Source: Acetobacterium sp. KB-1
Lineage (GTDB): Bacteria > Bacillota > Clostridia > Eubacteriales > Eubacteriaceae
Direction: 5' to 3'
DNA: 64,000 bases
Assembly: GCF_003260995.1 (NCBI RefSeq)
Contig: NZ_CP030040.1
Location: forward strand, 1,781,620-1,845,619
In this document: positions 8,838-16,580 of the stretch, piece by piece
Position numbering within the stretch: position 1 is the stretch's first letter
Layout of the letters: every line of letters begins with the position of its first letter
Notes under the pieces: model-generated
Seen by the model: only the letters and a program-made list of their open reading frames with translations
Databases searched by the model: none
Told to the model about the DNA's origin: nothing
Position numbers and translations under genes: made by a program

Positions 8838-9746
8838 TCATTGGGCCAGTTCCAGCATTTTTTCCAGGGCCATAACTGCCTTTGTTCGGGTTTGTTCATC
8901 AACGTTTATCTGGTTGATGCCGTTTTCCAGGGCATGAGCTACCTTATGCAAGCTGATTTTTTTCATGTTGGGGCAGATCTGATTCTGATTGATCGGATAG
9001 AACTTTTTATCGGGATTATTTTTCTCCAGTTGATAAAAAATACCAATTTCTGTCCCGATGATAAATTCATCGGCGTCACTGGCAGTGGCGTAATCAATGA
9101 TCCCTGAGGTACTTCCGACATAATCGGCGGCACCAATCACTGTCAGCGTACATTCGGGATGGACGAGCACCTCTGCGTTGGGATGAGCAGCTTTGGCTTC
9201 TTCTAGCTCATCGATCATGATTTCATCATGGACGTGGCAATAGCCATCATTGAAGATAAAATTCTTATCCGGAAGCTGGCTGGCAATGTATCGGCCGAGG
9301 TTTTCATCCGGCACAAAATAGATGTTTTGCTGGGGTAATGCCCTGACTATTTTTAGCGCATTAGATGAGGTCACACAGACATCCACGAATTTTTTTATTT
9401 CGGCGGTTGAATTGATATAGCAAACCACTGCCAGATCCTCATAGTATTCCCGAACTTCCTTAATTTTCTCAATTGCAGCCATATGGGCCATCGGACAGTC
9501 AGCACGGGCTTCCGGCATGATCACCGTTTTTTGAGGACTGAGAATTTTAGCGCTTTCGCCCATAAAGGTAACCCCGCAAAAGACAATCACTTTTTGAGGC
9601 AGCTCGACAGCAATTTTGCTGAGATAATAGGAATCACCGACATAGTCAGCAATTTCCTGAATTTCATCACTGACATAGTAATGGGCTAAAATAACCGCAT
9701 CTTTTTCTTTTTTTAATTTTTCTATTTTTAACAAGATCTCTTTCAA
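8838..9746 (-). CDS. nadA: Quinolinate synthase A
   Basis: [4Fe-4S] enzyme (302 aa) condensing iminoaspartate with dihydroxyacetone phosphate. The three cluster cysteines are visible in 'VDVCVTSSNA', 'VHPECTL' and 'QICPNMKKI'. The N-terminal 'VILAHYYVSDEIQEIADYVGDS' motif is typical. Start is TTG, with GGTGGAGG 9 nt upstream. First gene of the nad operon, downstream of a promoter flanked by a likely NiaR operator. Confidence 0.95.
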   Translation of the reverse strand: MKEILLKIEKLKKEKDAVILAHYYVSDEIQEIADYVGDSYYLSKIAVELPQKVIVFCGVTFMGESAKILSPQKTVIMPEARADCPMAHMAAIEKIKEVREYYEDLAVVCYINSTAEIKKFVDVCVTSSNALKIVRALPQQNIYFVPDENLGRYIASQLPDKNFIFNDGYCHVHDEIMIDELEEAKAAHPNAEVLVHPECTLTVIGAADYVGSTSGIIDYATASDADEFIIGTEIGIFYQLEKNNPDKKFYPINQNQICPNMKKISLHKVAHALENGINQINVDEQTRTKAVMALEKMLELAQ

Positions 9747-9788
9747 TTTTTTATGCCTCCACCTTTTAATCGGTTTTTTATGATTAAA

Positions 9789-9830
9789 AGTATAGCACTT
9801 ATCTTTACACCTGACAAGCTGACTGTAAAG
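9789..9830 (-). promoter_or_regulatory. nadABC promoter with candidate NiaR operator
   Basis: Minus strand has -35 TTGTCA (9812-9817) and -10 TATACT (9789-9794) with 17-bp spacing. An inverted repeat CTTTACA (9803-9809) / TGTAAAG (9824-9830) straddles the -35 box, the position expected for a repressor site. NiaR is encoded at the end of the operon. Promoter is directly visible; operator assignment is inference. Confidence 0.7.
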
Positions 9831-9867
9831 TTTATTTCAGATATTTAATGGTTATCGTTGAAATACT

Positions 9868-9908
9868 GTACCGACTGATCGTTAATCTGTTGCGACAATT
9901 GTCGGTAC
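9868..9908. repeat. Short copy of a palindromic repeat (GTACCGAC...GTCGGTAC)
   Basis: 41-bp element bounded by GTACCGAC and GTCGGTAC. Its left part, GTACCGACTGATCGTTAATC followed by TGTTG, matches one end of the 181-bp element at 59235-59415, and its right part ACAATTGTCGGTAC matches the other end. It therefore looks like the same family with the centre deleted. It lies in the nadA/CHAD intergenic gap. Confidence 0.7.
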
Positions 9909-9936
9909 TGCTTTCTCTTTTTGTCTAACGTTTTAC

Positions 9937-10896
9937 TTAATTTATCAATTTTTTAATCTTTCGGTTCCCTTCCATCATTTGCCCGCCGATGATGATGCCA
10001 GCCTGATAGTGGAGCGTAACGTCGTTGCTTTCTGAAGTGAGCTGTTCGAGTAAGTGCTGGTTGGCGAAAACGTCGTGGAAATAGCCCAGATCGTCCTGAA
10101 TTTTTTCAAACGCGTCCATTGATTTGCGGGTTTTCCGATCAAGAATGGAAGACAGTGCTTCGATGGCATAGCGGAGTTTTTTACTTTTAATGCGAACCCG
10201 GTGAACGGCTTGCTGATTTTTTACATCGAGACTTTTCATGCTTTTTTTGATTTTTTTGCGCCAATTGCCAATTTGTTTTTTTGTATAATCTTTAAGTGAC
10301 ACTAAAAGCAGTGGCGTGTCTTCATCCCAGGGATCATTGAGCTCCCATACCCAAAGGTCTAGTAGATCAAGGGCAAAGGCATCGGTTTTTAGATCGGCTA
10401 ATAAGTGTTCAAAGGCGATGGCCCGCTTATTCAGAAGATGGGCTTCCAGCTTTCCGAAGTCGCTAATTTCCTGGTTAGTGTTTTTTCTTACTTTTAAAAG
10501 ATCTTCCAGCAAAACATCCAGTTGTCGTACTTCGCCAAACTGCTGCCCCATTTTCCTCAAGGTATCCTGTTGTCGCTGATAACTTTCACCTTTGAATAAT
10601 GGCTTAAAAAAAGCCAGCATCGCCCTGAACTTCCTAATTCTAACCCGAACCTGATGAACCCCTTCCGGATCACTATAATCTGCAAAAAAACCATCATAGG
10701 CATTTATGATTTCATTAAAGCCATTCTTCATGATAATCTCCACCGATGCGCCCACCTTTTTTTTTGCTTTTATATTCAAGCTTGATTGATTAACAATTTT
10801 TACTGATTTTATTGGCGGTATCTGGGGAAGTAACAACCCCTTTTCATATCGTCCCTGGTTTTCTAATAATAGGGCTGACATCTTTTCCATCATCAT
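9937..10896 (-). CDS. CHAD domain protein
   Basis: 319-aa protein with a CHAD domain (conserved histidine alpha-helical domain) over about residues 70-310, all-helical and rich in Lys/Arg. Conserved pieces are 'GVHQVRVRIRKFRAMLAFFKPLF', with a second half-repeat 'AVHRVRIKSKKLRYAIEALSSIL'. CHAD domains bind inorganic polyphosphate in characterised cases; a role with polyphosphate here is inference. No CYTH or phosphatase domain is fused. AGGAAGG 9 nt before the ATG at 10896 supports that start over an ATG 7 codons upstream. Confidence 0.85.
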   Translation of the reverse strand: MMMEKMSALLLENQGRYEKGLLLPQIPPIKSVKIVNQSSLNIKAKKKVGASVEIIMKNGFNEIINAYDGFFADYSDPEGVHQVRVRIRKFRAMLAFFKPLFKGESYQRQQDTLRKMGQQFGEVRQLDVLLEDLLKVRKNTNQEISDFGKLEAHLLNKRAIAFEHLLADLKTDAFALDLLDLWVWELNDPWDEDTPLLLVSLKDYTKKQIGNWRKKIKKSMKSLDVKNQQAVHRVRIKSKKLRYAIEALSSILDRKTRKSMDAFEKIQDDLGYFHDVFANQHLLEQLTSESNDVTLHYQAGIIIGGQMMEGNRKIKKLIN

Positions 10897-10990
10897 CGCT
10901 ATTTTCCTTCCTTTCATATTAATTATTTTTAGCGCTTTTATTTATATACCCATTGGTGCCTAAAACCCATAATCTAATTGATTGTTTTTA

Positions 10991-11035
10991 TCGAAAATAA
11001 AAACAGGAAATCAACAAAGGCTGACTTCCTGTTTT
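10991..11035 (-). terminator. Terminator of modABC
   Basis: Stem AAAACAGGAA (11000-11009) / TTCCTGTTTT (11026-11035), followed on the minus strand by TTTTTATTTT, 24 nt after the modC stop. Confidence 0.75.
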
Positions 11036-11058
11036 AAATTATGAGCGGGCCGTTAAAT

Positions 11059-12132
11059 TCAGTGAACCACAAAGAACACATATTCCGGGTTGATATAAAT
11101 GACAAAGGGTTCGCAAAGATTATCTAAGCGATTGCGTTCTTCCCGGCTGATTTCACACTGAATATGAAAATCATCCCGACTATTGGGGCAGCAACCTATT
11201 TTTAAATAAAGTGATGTCCGAAAGGGCCCATCACTTTCATCGGCAATCCAAACCAGAAAACTGTTTTGCTGCTGGCCCTCCTGCTTGTCCACCAGTTTAA
11301 CCTGATTAGCCCGGATTCCTAAATAACCGGACGCCGCTGTTATTTTTTTTTCCGTAGCAAGTGAAATATCCCACTGCGGTACATATAGCCGATTTTCGGA
11401 AAGCCGGGTTGCGGCCACGATGTTTTTACAACCGGTGATTTTTGCCGTCTCCAACGATGCTGGCCATTTAAAGATATCATCTTTTTGTCCATAGATTTCG
11501 ACCTTTCCGGTGTTAAAAACTGCGATATAGTCAGACAGGCGGTAAGCCTCCTCGCGATTATGGGTGACAAAGAGAGTCATTCCCTGAAAATCTTTTAACA
11601 ACTCCGCCATTTCACGCATCATATGATTTCTGAGATGCACATCCAATGCCGAAAATGGCTCATCTAATAACAGAATATCCGGTTCAACCGCCACCGCCCT
11701 GGCCAGGGCTACCCGTTGTTGCTGTCCCCCGGATATTTGGGAAGGGTAACGTTTTCCAATATCACCTAAATGATATTTTTCCATTAAAGCACTGACCCGA
11801 TTCTTTATTTCGATCTTAGACAGCTTATCAAGACCGAAGGCAATATTTTCCTCAATGGTCATATTAGGAAAAAGCGCGTAGTTCTGAAACAGGAAGCCTA
11901 CCTTTCTTTCTCCCATGGAAAGATTGATTCTTTTTTCTGAATCAAAGAAAGTTTTGCCATTGATAATAATCTGTCCCTGATCTGGTTTAACCAATCCGGC
12001 AATGCAGCGCAACAGCATACTTTTTCCCGAACCGGAAGCCCCTAAAATACCAATAACCTCTTCTTTTGACTGTAGTTTAACATCAAGCTGGAAGCCGTAG
12101 AGTTTCTTTTTTATATCAACTAAAAATTCCAT
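11059..12132 (-). CDS. modC: Molybdate ABC transporter ATP-binding protein
   Basis: ATPase of the molybdate (or tungstate) importer, 357 aa. Walker A GASGSGKS, signature '[15 protein letters not shown]', Walker B 'ILLLDEPFSALD' and the switch His in 'LFVTHNREEA' are intact. The C-terminal ~120 residues form a TOBE-like region as in ModC. GGAGG 8 nt before the ATG overlaps the stop of modB, so translation is coupled. Acetogens need Mo or W for formate dehydrogenase. Confidence 0.93.
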   Translation of the reverse strand: MEFLVDIKKKLYGFQLDVKLQSKEEVIGILGASGSGKSMLLRCIAGLVKPDQGQIIINGKTFFDSEKRINLSMGERKVGFLFQNYALFPNMTIEENIAFGLDKLSKIEIKNRVSALMEKYHLGDIGKRYPSQISGGQQQRVALARAVAVEPDILLLDEPFSALDVHLRNHMMREMAELLKDFQGMTLFVTHNREEAYRLSDYIAVFNTGKVEIYGQKDDIFKWPASLETAKITGCKNIVAATRLSENRLYVPQWDISLATEKKITAASGYLGIRANQVKLVDKQEGQQQNSFLVWIADESDGPFRTSLYLKIGCCPNSRDDFHIQCEISREERNRLDNLCEPFVIYINPEYVFFVVH

Positions 12133-12136
12133 TAAA

Positions 12137-12829
12137 TCACCCTCCCAAGCCCCGCTGCTGATTCTTTTTGTAGCTTTCCCAGTAATTATTAATCACGAGA
12201 ACGGTCAGTGAAATGGCGAAGATAATCATCACCCAGATCAGAGCAATCTTCATTTCGCCACTCTGAGTGGCAAAATAAATAGCGACCGGAATGGTTTCTG
12301 TTTTTCCTGGAATACTGCCGGCCACCATCAGGGTTGCCCCAAATTCGCCGAGACATCGCGCAAATGTCAATGCCGTAGCGGCTGCAATCCCGGGCCTGGC
12401 AACCGGAACGGCTACCCGCCAAAAGACCTTTCTTTCCGATGCCCCAAGGGTTCTGGCGGCACTAAGGATATTGGGATCGATTTGTTCAAATGCACCCATC
12501 GTCGTTTTATACATCAGTGGAAAAGCCACAACAATGGCAGCTATCACAGCCGCATACCAGGAAAAGATAATATTTACCCCAAATATTGATAAGAAATTAC
12601 CAATTGGACCGTTTTTCCCGATCAAAAGAAGGATGGCAAATCCTGCAACTGTTGGCGGTAAGACCAGTGGAAGCGTTAAAATACCATCAATCAAACCTCT
12701 CCATTTTCCTTTATAATTGGTCATCAGCCATGCAACACTAATCCCCAGAAAAAAATTAATGGTTGTCGCTGTTAGCGTAACTTTGATTGAAATCCAAGCT
12801 GGTGAAAAATCGAAATTGATACACCTCAC
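12137..12829 (-). CDS. modB: Molybdate ABC transporter permease
   Basis: Inner-membrane permease (230 aa) with about five to six hydrophobic helices and the EAA-type motif 'AARTLGASERKVFWRVAVPVARPGIAAATAL'. 'CLGEFGATLMVAGSIPGKTETIPVAIY' is the ModB hallmark. The GTG at 12829 has a Shine-Dalgarno-like stretch too close to it, so the exact start is uncertain by a few codons. Middle gene of modA-modB-modC. Confidence 0.93.
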   Translation of the reverse strand: MRCINFDFSPAWISIKVTLTATTINFFLGISVAWLMTNYKGKWRGLIDGILTLPLVLPPTVAGFAILLLIGKNGPIGNFLSIFGVNIIFSWYAAVIAAIVVAFPLMYKTTMGAFEQIDPNILSAARTLGASERKVFWRVAVPVARPGIAAATALTFARCLGEFGATLMVAGSIPGKTETIPVAIYFATQSGEMKIALIWVMIIFAISLTVLVINNYWESYKKNQQRGLGG

Positions 12830-12936
12830 TCCCTTCTACACTTCTTAATTAACCTGAATTTTATACCGATGTCATTACTTTTAGCTGCAGTTTATAAAAG
12901 CAATCTGGCTTAAATCCTCTGTTTTAACGCTGAAAT

Positions 12937-13731
12937 TTAGAGTGTTTTAAATCCATATTTAACAAAAACATCTTTAGCTGCGTCCGTACTTAAAAAATCG
13001 ATGAATGCTTGTGCTGGTTCTGAATTTTTACTGGTTTTAATCACCGCTGTTGGGTAAATAATTGCTTTATGTGATTCATCCGAAGCGACCGCAATTGTCT
13101 TAACTGAATCAGACACCTTTGCATCGGTTGAATAAACAACGCCGGCATCAACATTTCCCGTTTCAACCCAGGTTAATACTTCTTTAACATCTTTACCATA
13201 TACTAATTTATCGGTTATTTGATCCATTACATTATAGTGATTAAAAACATCAACTGCATATTGACCAGCTGGCACAGTTGAAGGTTCTCCAATAGCGACT
13301 TTTTTAATCGAAGGATCAACTACTTGCGCAAAATCCGTAATGGTGGCGGTAGAATCTTTAGGTACGATCAAAACAACATCATTGCCAAGCAGCTCTTTGA
13401 TGGTATCATTACTTAACAATTCAGCATCTTTTAAATTGTTCATATACTTCGTGGATGCAGACAAGAAGACATCGACATCAGCGCCTTGTTGAATTTGTTC
13501 GGCAAGTGAACCAGAACTTCCAAACGTAATTGCCAGCGTTACATCGGGTTCCTCCTTGGCATATAAATCCTGAATTTCTGTCATGGCATCTTTTAAACTG
13601 GCAGCGGCTGAGATAGTCATTGATACCGGTTCCGAATTACCTTCCTCCTTGGCTGCTGACTGACAACCTGCCAGTGCAAAAACCATTGATACCAATGCGA
13701 TCAGTACAATTCCTCTTTTCAACGCTTTCAT
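12937..13731 (-). CDS. modA: Molybdate-binding lipoprotein
   Basis: Substrate-binding protein (264 aa). Lipoprotein signal 'ALAGC' with Cys at ~residue 23 follows a basic start and hydrophobic core. 'ISAAASLKDAMTEI', 'ITFGSSGSLAEQIQQGADVDVFLSAS' and 'VPAGQYA' are ModA ligand-loop motifs. A strong promoter lies upstream, divergent from the ModE-like gene. 107 nt separate it from modB, with no clear terminator. Confidence 0.95.
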   Translation of the reverse strand: MKALKRGIVLIALVSMVFALAGCQSAAKEEGNSEPVSMTISAAASLKDAMTEIQDLYAKEEPDVTLAITFGSSGSLAEQIQQGADVDVFLSASTKYMNNLKDAELLSNDTIKELLGNDVVLIVPKDSTATITDFAQVVDPSIKKVAIGEPSTVPAGQYAVDVFNHYNVMDQITDKLVYGKDVKEVLTWVETGNVDAGVVYSTDAKVSDSVKTIAVASDESHKAIIYPTAVIKTSKNSEPAQAFIDFLSTDAAKDVFVKYGFKTL

Positions 13732-13753
13732 CTCTCTTCTCCTTTTTCGTGTT

Positions 13754-13815
13754 TTTATTATGTTTTGTTATGTTTCGATTCTTTTTATTATACAAAACAC
13801 CAGGTTCAAAGTCAA
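13754..13815 (-). promoter_or_regulatory. modA promoter and candidate regulator site
   Basis: -35 TTGACT (13810-13815) and -10 TATAAT (13787-13792) at 17-bp spacing on the minus strand. Just downstream, 13754-13776 carries the direct repeat ACATAACAAA / ACATAATAAA with an ~11-bp period, a plausible site for the divergently encoded HTH-TOBE protein. Operator role is inferred. Confidence 0.65.
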
Positions 13816-13942
13816 TTCATTCCATGTTTTTATTTAAAACACGTTATCAACACTATCCGATATCAAGAACCTTGTTTTATTTCTTTTATATTCATCGATT
13901 CTTGTATATAATAGAAAGATAATCAAAGAGGAGGCGATCATA

Positions 13943-14464
13943 GTGAATGATGAACTTTTATACACCCCAGAAGAAATCAGCAAAAAACTTAAAATAACTA
14001 AAAACACGGTTTACGAAATGATCAAACGGGGCGATCTTGATGCCCATCGTTTAGGTAAGCATCTGCGCATTTCCCAGTCCCAGTTCGAAAATTATTTATT
14101 AAAATCGAAGGGTTCATCCAATCAGTATCAGGGAACGGTGTTTATGGAAGCGGATGAACAATTTGTCAAAGTTGATGATATCACGATCCATGTTCATACC
14201 GAATTAACTGGAGAGGTGAAACTTTCTATCCGACCGGAGGATATCATTCTCAGTCTGGAACCATTTACCAGCAGTGCCCGAAATATTTTTAAAGGGGTTG
14301 TTGTTGATTTAATCGAAAACAATGATGGCGTTAAGGTTGTTCTGGACATTGGCATTCCTTTGATGTCACTTATCACCAGAAAATCCATGAATAATATGCA
14401 TATTACCAAAGGCTGTGACCTATATGCGATTTTTAAAACCATGTCCATTAGTGTCTATAAATAA
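13943..14464 (+). CDS. ModE-like regulator: excisionase-type HTH fused to TOBE (molybdopterin-binding-like) domain
   Basis: 173-aa protein. Residues ~5-50 are a MerR/excisionase-type helix-turn-helix ('LYTPEEISKKLKITKNTVYEMIKRGDLDAHRLGKHLRIS' split by its wing). Residues ~100-170 form a TOBE/Mop-like domain ('SARNIFKGVVVDLIENNDGVKVVLDIG'), the fold that binds molybdate in ModE and Mop. Divergent from modABC, so a molybdate-responsive repressor of modA is likely. Start is GTG with GAGGAGG 8 nt upstream. It differs from E. coli ModE in its DNA-binding domain. Confidence 0.85.
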   Translation: MNDELLYTPEEISKKLKITKNTVYEMIKRGDLDAHRLGKHLRISQSQFENYLLKSKGSSNQYQGTVFMEADEQFVKVDDITIHVHTELTGEVKLSIRPEDIILSLEPFTSSARNIFKGVVVDLIENNDGVKVVLDIGIPLMSLITRKSMNNMHITKGCDLYAIFKTMSISVYK

Positions 14465-14502
14465 CGGTTTAGGTCGTTATATGCATTTTTTTAGTTAACA
14501 AA

Positions 14503-16425
14503 TCATCTAAACCTAAAGCGGCTTACGCCGTTTTTTTTTTCTACTATTTTAGCGATCTCAGTTGCAATCTGCCCAGGTAAAAACCCGCAACAGTCATACA
14601 ACGAAGTCAGATCGCCCTGTTCCATTAAAGGGTTTTCAATCGCACGAATCCGCAATTTGCCAGGATTTATTTGCTCATCCTGGGCAATCGCAGCGGCCAG
14701 CTTTTCTCCGATGCCACCACTTTTGACGCCTTCTTCCAGAATATAGACAAGCTCTGGCTGTTGTAGCAGTGGCAGCAATTCGCTTAAATCCAGGGGGTAA
14801 ACCTTGACCAGCTTGATCAGACGGATGGAATACGTTGCCCTTAACAGGGCAATGGCATCATAGGCATTTTCTGTTATCCTGCCATAGGTTACCATCACAA
14901 TTTCTGGTTTAACGGTTTGATGGCCAGCTCTATTGACATCCTGATTGAAAAAATCCTGATAACTCAAACCCTTAAGCTTTATAAACCCACTGCGGTCATA
15001 TTTTTTCTCGGCACCTTTGGGATAACGAATCACTGCCAGGCTTTTATTTTCAAAACAGGTTGCAAAGCTCATTTTCATTTCATCATAGGTTTCCGGGCTA
15101 TAAATCTTTATTCCCGGGATGGAGCAGAGGTAGGAACAGTCGTAGATGCCCTGATGGGTAATCCCGTCTCCGGGCACCAGTCCACACCGATCCAGAGCCA
15201 TAATCAAGGGCAGTTTTTGAATGGCCGCATCATGAATCAGTTGATCATAAACCCGTTGGACGAAGGTTGAATAAATGGCACAAACCGGGGTTTTTCCGTT
15301 GGCCGAAAGACCGGCTGCAAAGGTGACGGCATGTTCTTCGGCAATCCCCACATCATAAAAGCGCTGGGGATGAGCCTGAGAAAATTTATCCAGGCCGGTG
15401 CCGCCGGTCATCGCGGCGGTAATCGCACAGATGGAAGCGTTGGTGTTCGCTGCAGCTACCATGATCTTTCCGAAAACGGCCGAAAAAGTATCTCCCGAGG
15501 GTTTCGCTTCAATTCCTTTGGACAGATCAAAGGGGCCTGAAGAATGATACCTTTCCGGATGATCCTCGGCATGCTGATAACCCTTCCCTTTTACCGTGTG
15601 GACATGAACCAGGCAGCAATTTTGTTTGCTTTTTGCTTCACTAAGCACCGATTCCAACTTTTTCAGATCACCACCATCAACCGGTCCCAGGTAATCCAGA
15701 CCCAAATGTTCAAAAAAGTTCTCGGCTACCACCCGTTTTTTTATCTGCTTTTTAAATTTTCGGGTGCCTTTAATCAGGCCCTCCCCGACTAAGGGAATCC
15801 TATGCAAAACAGACTGGGTATGATGTTTTAAATTAAAATAATTCTGACTGTTTCTGATTTTTGATAAATAATTAGATAGGCCACCGACATTTTCCGAGAT
15901 GGACATTTCATTGTCATTGAGGATAATGATTAATCTCAGATTTTTTTTATTGCAATTATTTAGGGCTTCATAAATCATCCCGTTTGTGAATGATCCATCC
16001 CCCACTACAGCAACAACATAATGCTGCTTGCCATCTAACTGATTGGCCATGGCCAGACCCAGGGCCGCCGATACGGAAGTACCACTATGCCCGGCCCCAA
16101 AAGCATCACACTCGTTCCGATTGGTAAAACCAGAGATACCCTGCCACTGACGCAGGGTATTAAACTGCTGCTGCCGTCCGGTTAACAATTTATGAGCGTA
16201 GCATTGGTGACCTACATCAAAAACAATTTGATCATCGGGGTCGTCAAAAACAAGGTGGATAGCCAGGGTGGTTTCAACAATACCCAGATTGGAAGCCAGA
16301 TGTCCACCATTTTTTGATACCGTTTCTAAAATTCTACTCCGTAGTTCTCCGGCCAGATTATCAAGGTCTGTACGGGACAGATTCTTTAAATCCTGGGGGG
16401 ATAAAATATCATTTAATATCGTCAA
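14503..16425 (-). CDS. dxs: 1-deoxy-D-xylulose-5-phosphate synthase
   Basis: Thiamine-diphosphate enzyme (640 aa) making DXP from pyruvate and glyceraldehyde-3-phosphate for isoprenoid, thiamine and pyridoxal synthesis. The sequence shows 'GGHLASNLGIVE', 'FDVGHQCYAHKLLTGR', the ThDP/Mg motif GDGSFTNGMIYEALNN, the transketolase pyrimidine domain 'YDVGIAEEHAVTFAAGL' and 'DRCGLVPGDGITHQGIYD'. AAGGA 6 nt before the TTG at 16425 yields the normal family N-terminus; a GTG 5 codons upstream is the alternative. It stands alone, without other isoprenoid genes. Confidence 0.94.
   Translation of the reverse strand: MTILNDILSPQDLKNLSRTDLDNLAGELRSRILETVSKNGGHLASNLGIVETTLAIHLVFDDPDDQIVFDVGHQCYAHKLLTGRQQQFNTLRQWQGISGFTNRNECDAFGAGHSGTSVSAALGLAMANQLDGKQHYVVAVVGDGSFTNGMIYEALNNCNKKNLRLIIILNDNEMSISENVGGLSNYLSKIRNSQNYFNLKHHTQSVLHRIPLVGEGLIKGTRKFKKQIKKRVVAENFFEHLGLDYLGPVDGGDLKKLESVLSEAKSKQNCCLVHVHTVKGKGYQHAEDHPERYHSSGPFDLSKGIEAKPSGDTFSAVFGKIMVAAANTNASICAITAAMTGGTGLDKFSQAHPQRFYDVGIAEEHAVTFAAGLSANGKTPVCAIYSTFVQRVYDQLIHDAAIQKLPLIMALDRCGLVPGDGITHQGIYDCSYLCSIPGIKIYSPETYDEMKMSFATCFENKSLAVIRYPKGAEKKYDRSGFIKLKGLSYQDFFNQDVNRAGHQTVKPEIVMVTYGRITENAYDAIALLRATYSIRLIKLVKVYPLDLSELLPLLQQPELVYILEEGVKSGGIGEKLAAAIAQDEQINPGKLRIRAIENPLMEQGDLTSLYDCCGFLPGQIATEIAKIVEKKNGVSRFRFR
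14515..14540 (+). terminator. Terminator of the ModE-like gene
   Basis: Stem AAAGCGGC / GCCGTTTT with loop TTAC, followed by ten Ts on the plus strand. It overlaps the last codons of the convergent dxs gene. Confidence 0.75.
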
Positions 16426-16580
16426 TTTGAATCCTTTCACTGTTTCTTCCCCACACCGCCAGGGATCATCGAAACAATTGCCATCAATCGCAGCATTATT
16501 TTGATCGTTTTTTGTTTTGACAGATTCTTATTTGAATCCGACTGAAGCCGCAATCATATCACAGGAAAAATAATTTTTCT

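Noticed and set aside
12291-12716. 141-aa plus-strand ORF
   Set aside because: Antisense shadow of modB with no coding features of its own.
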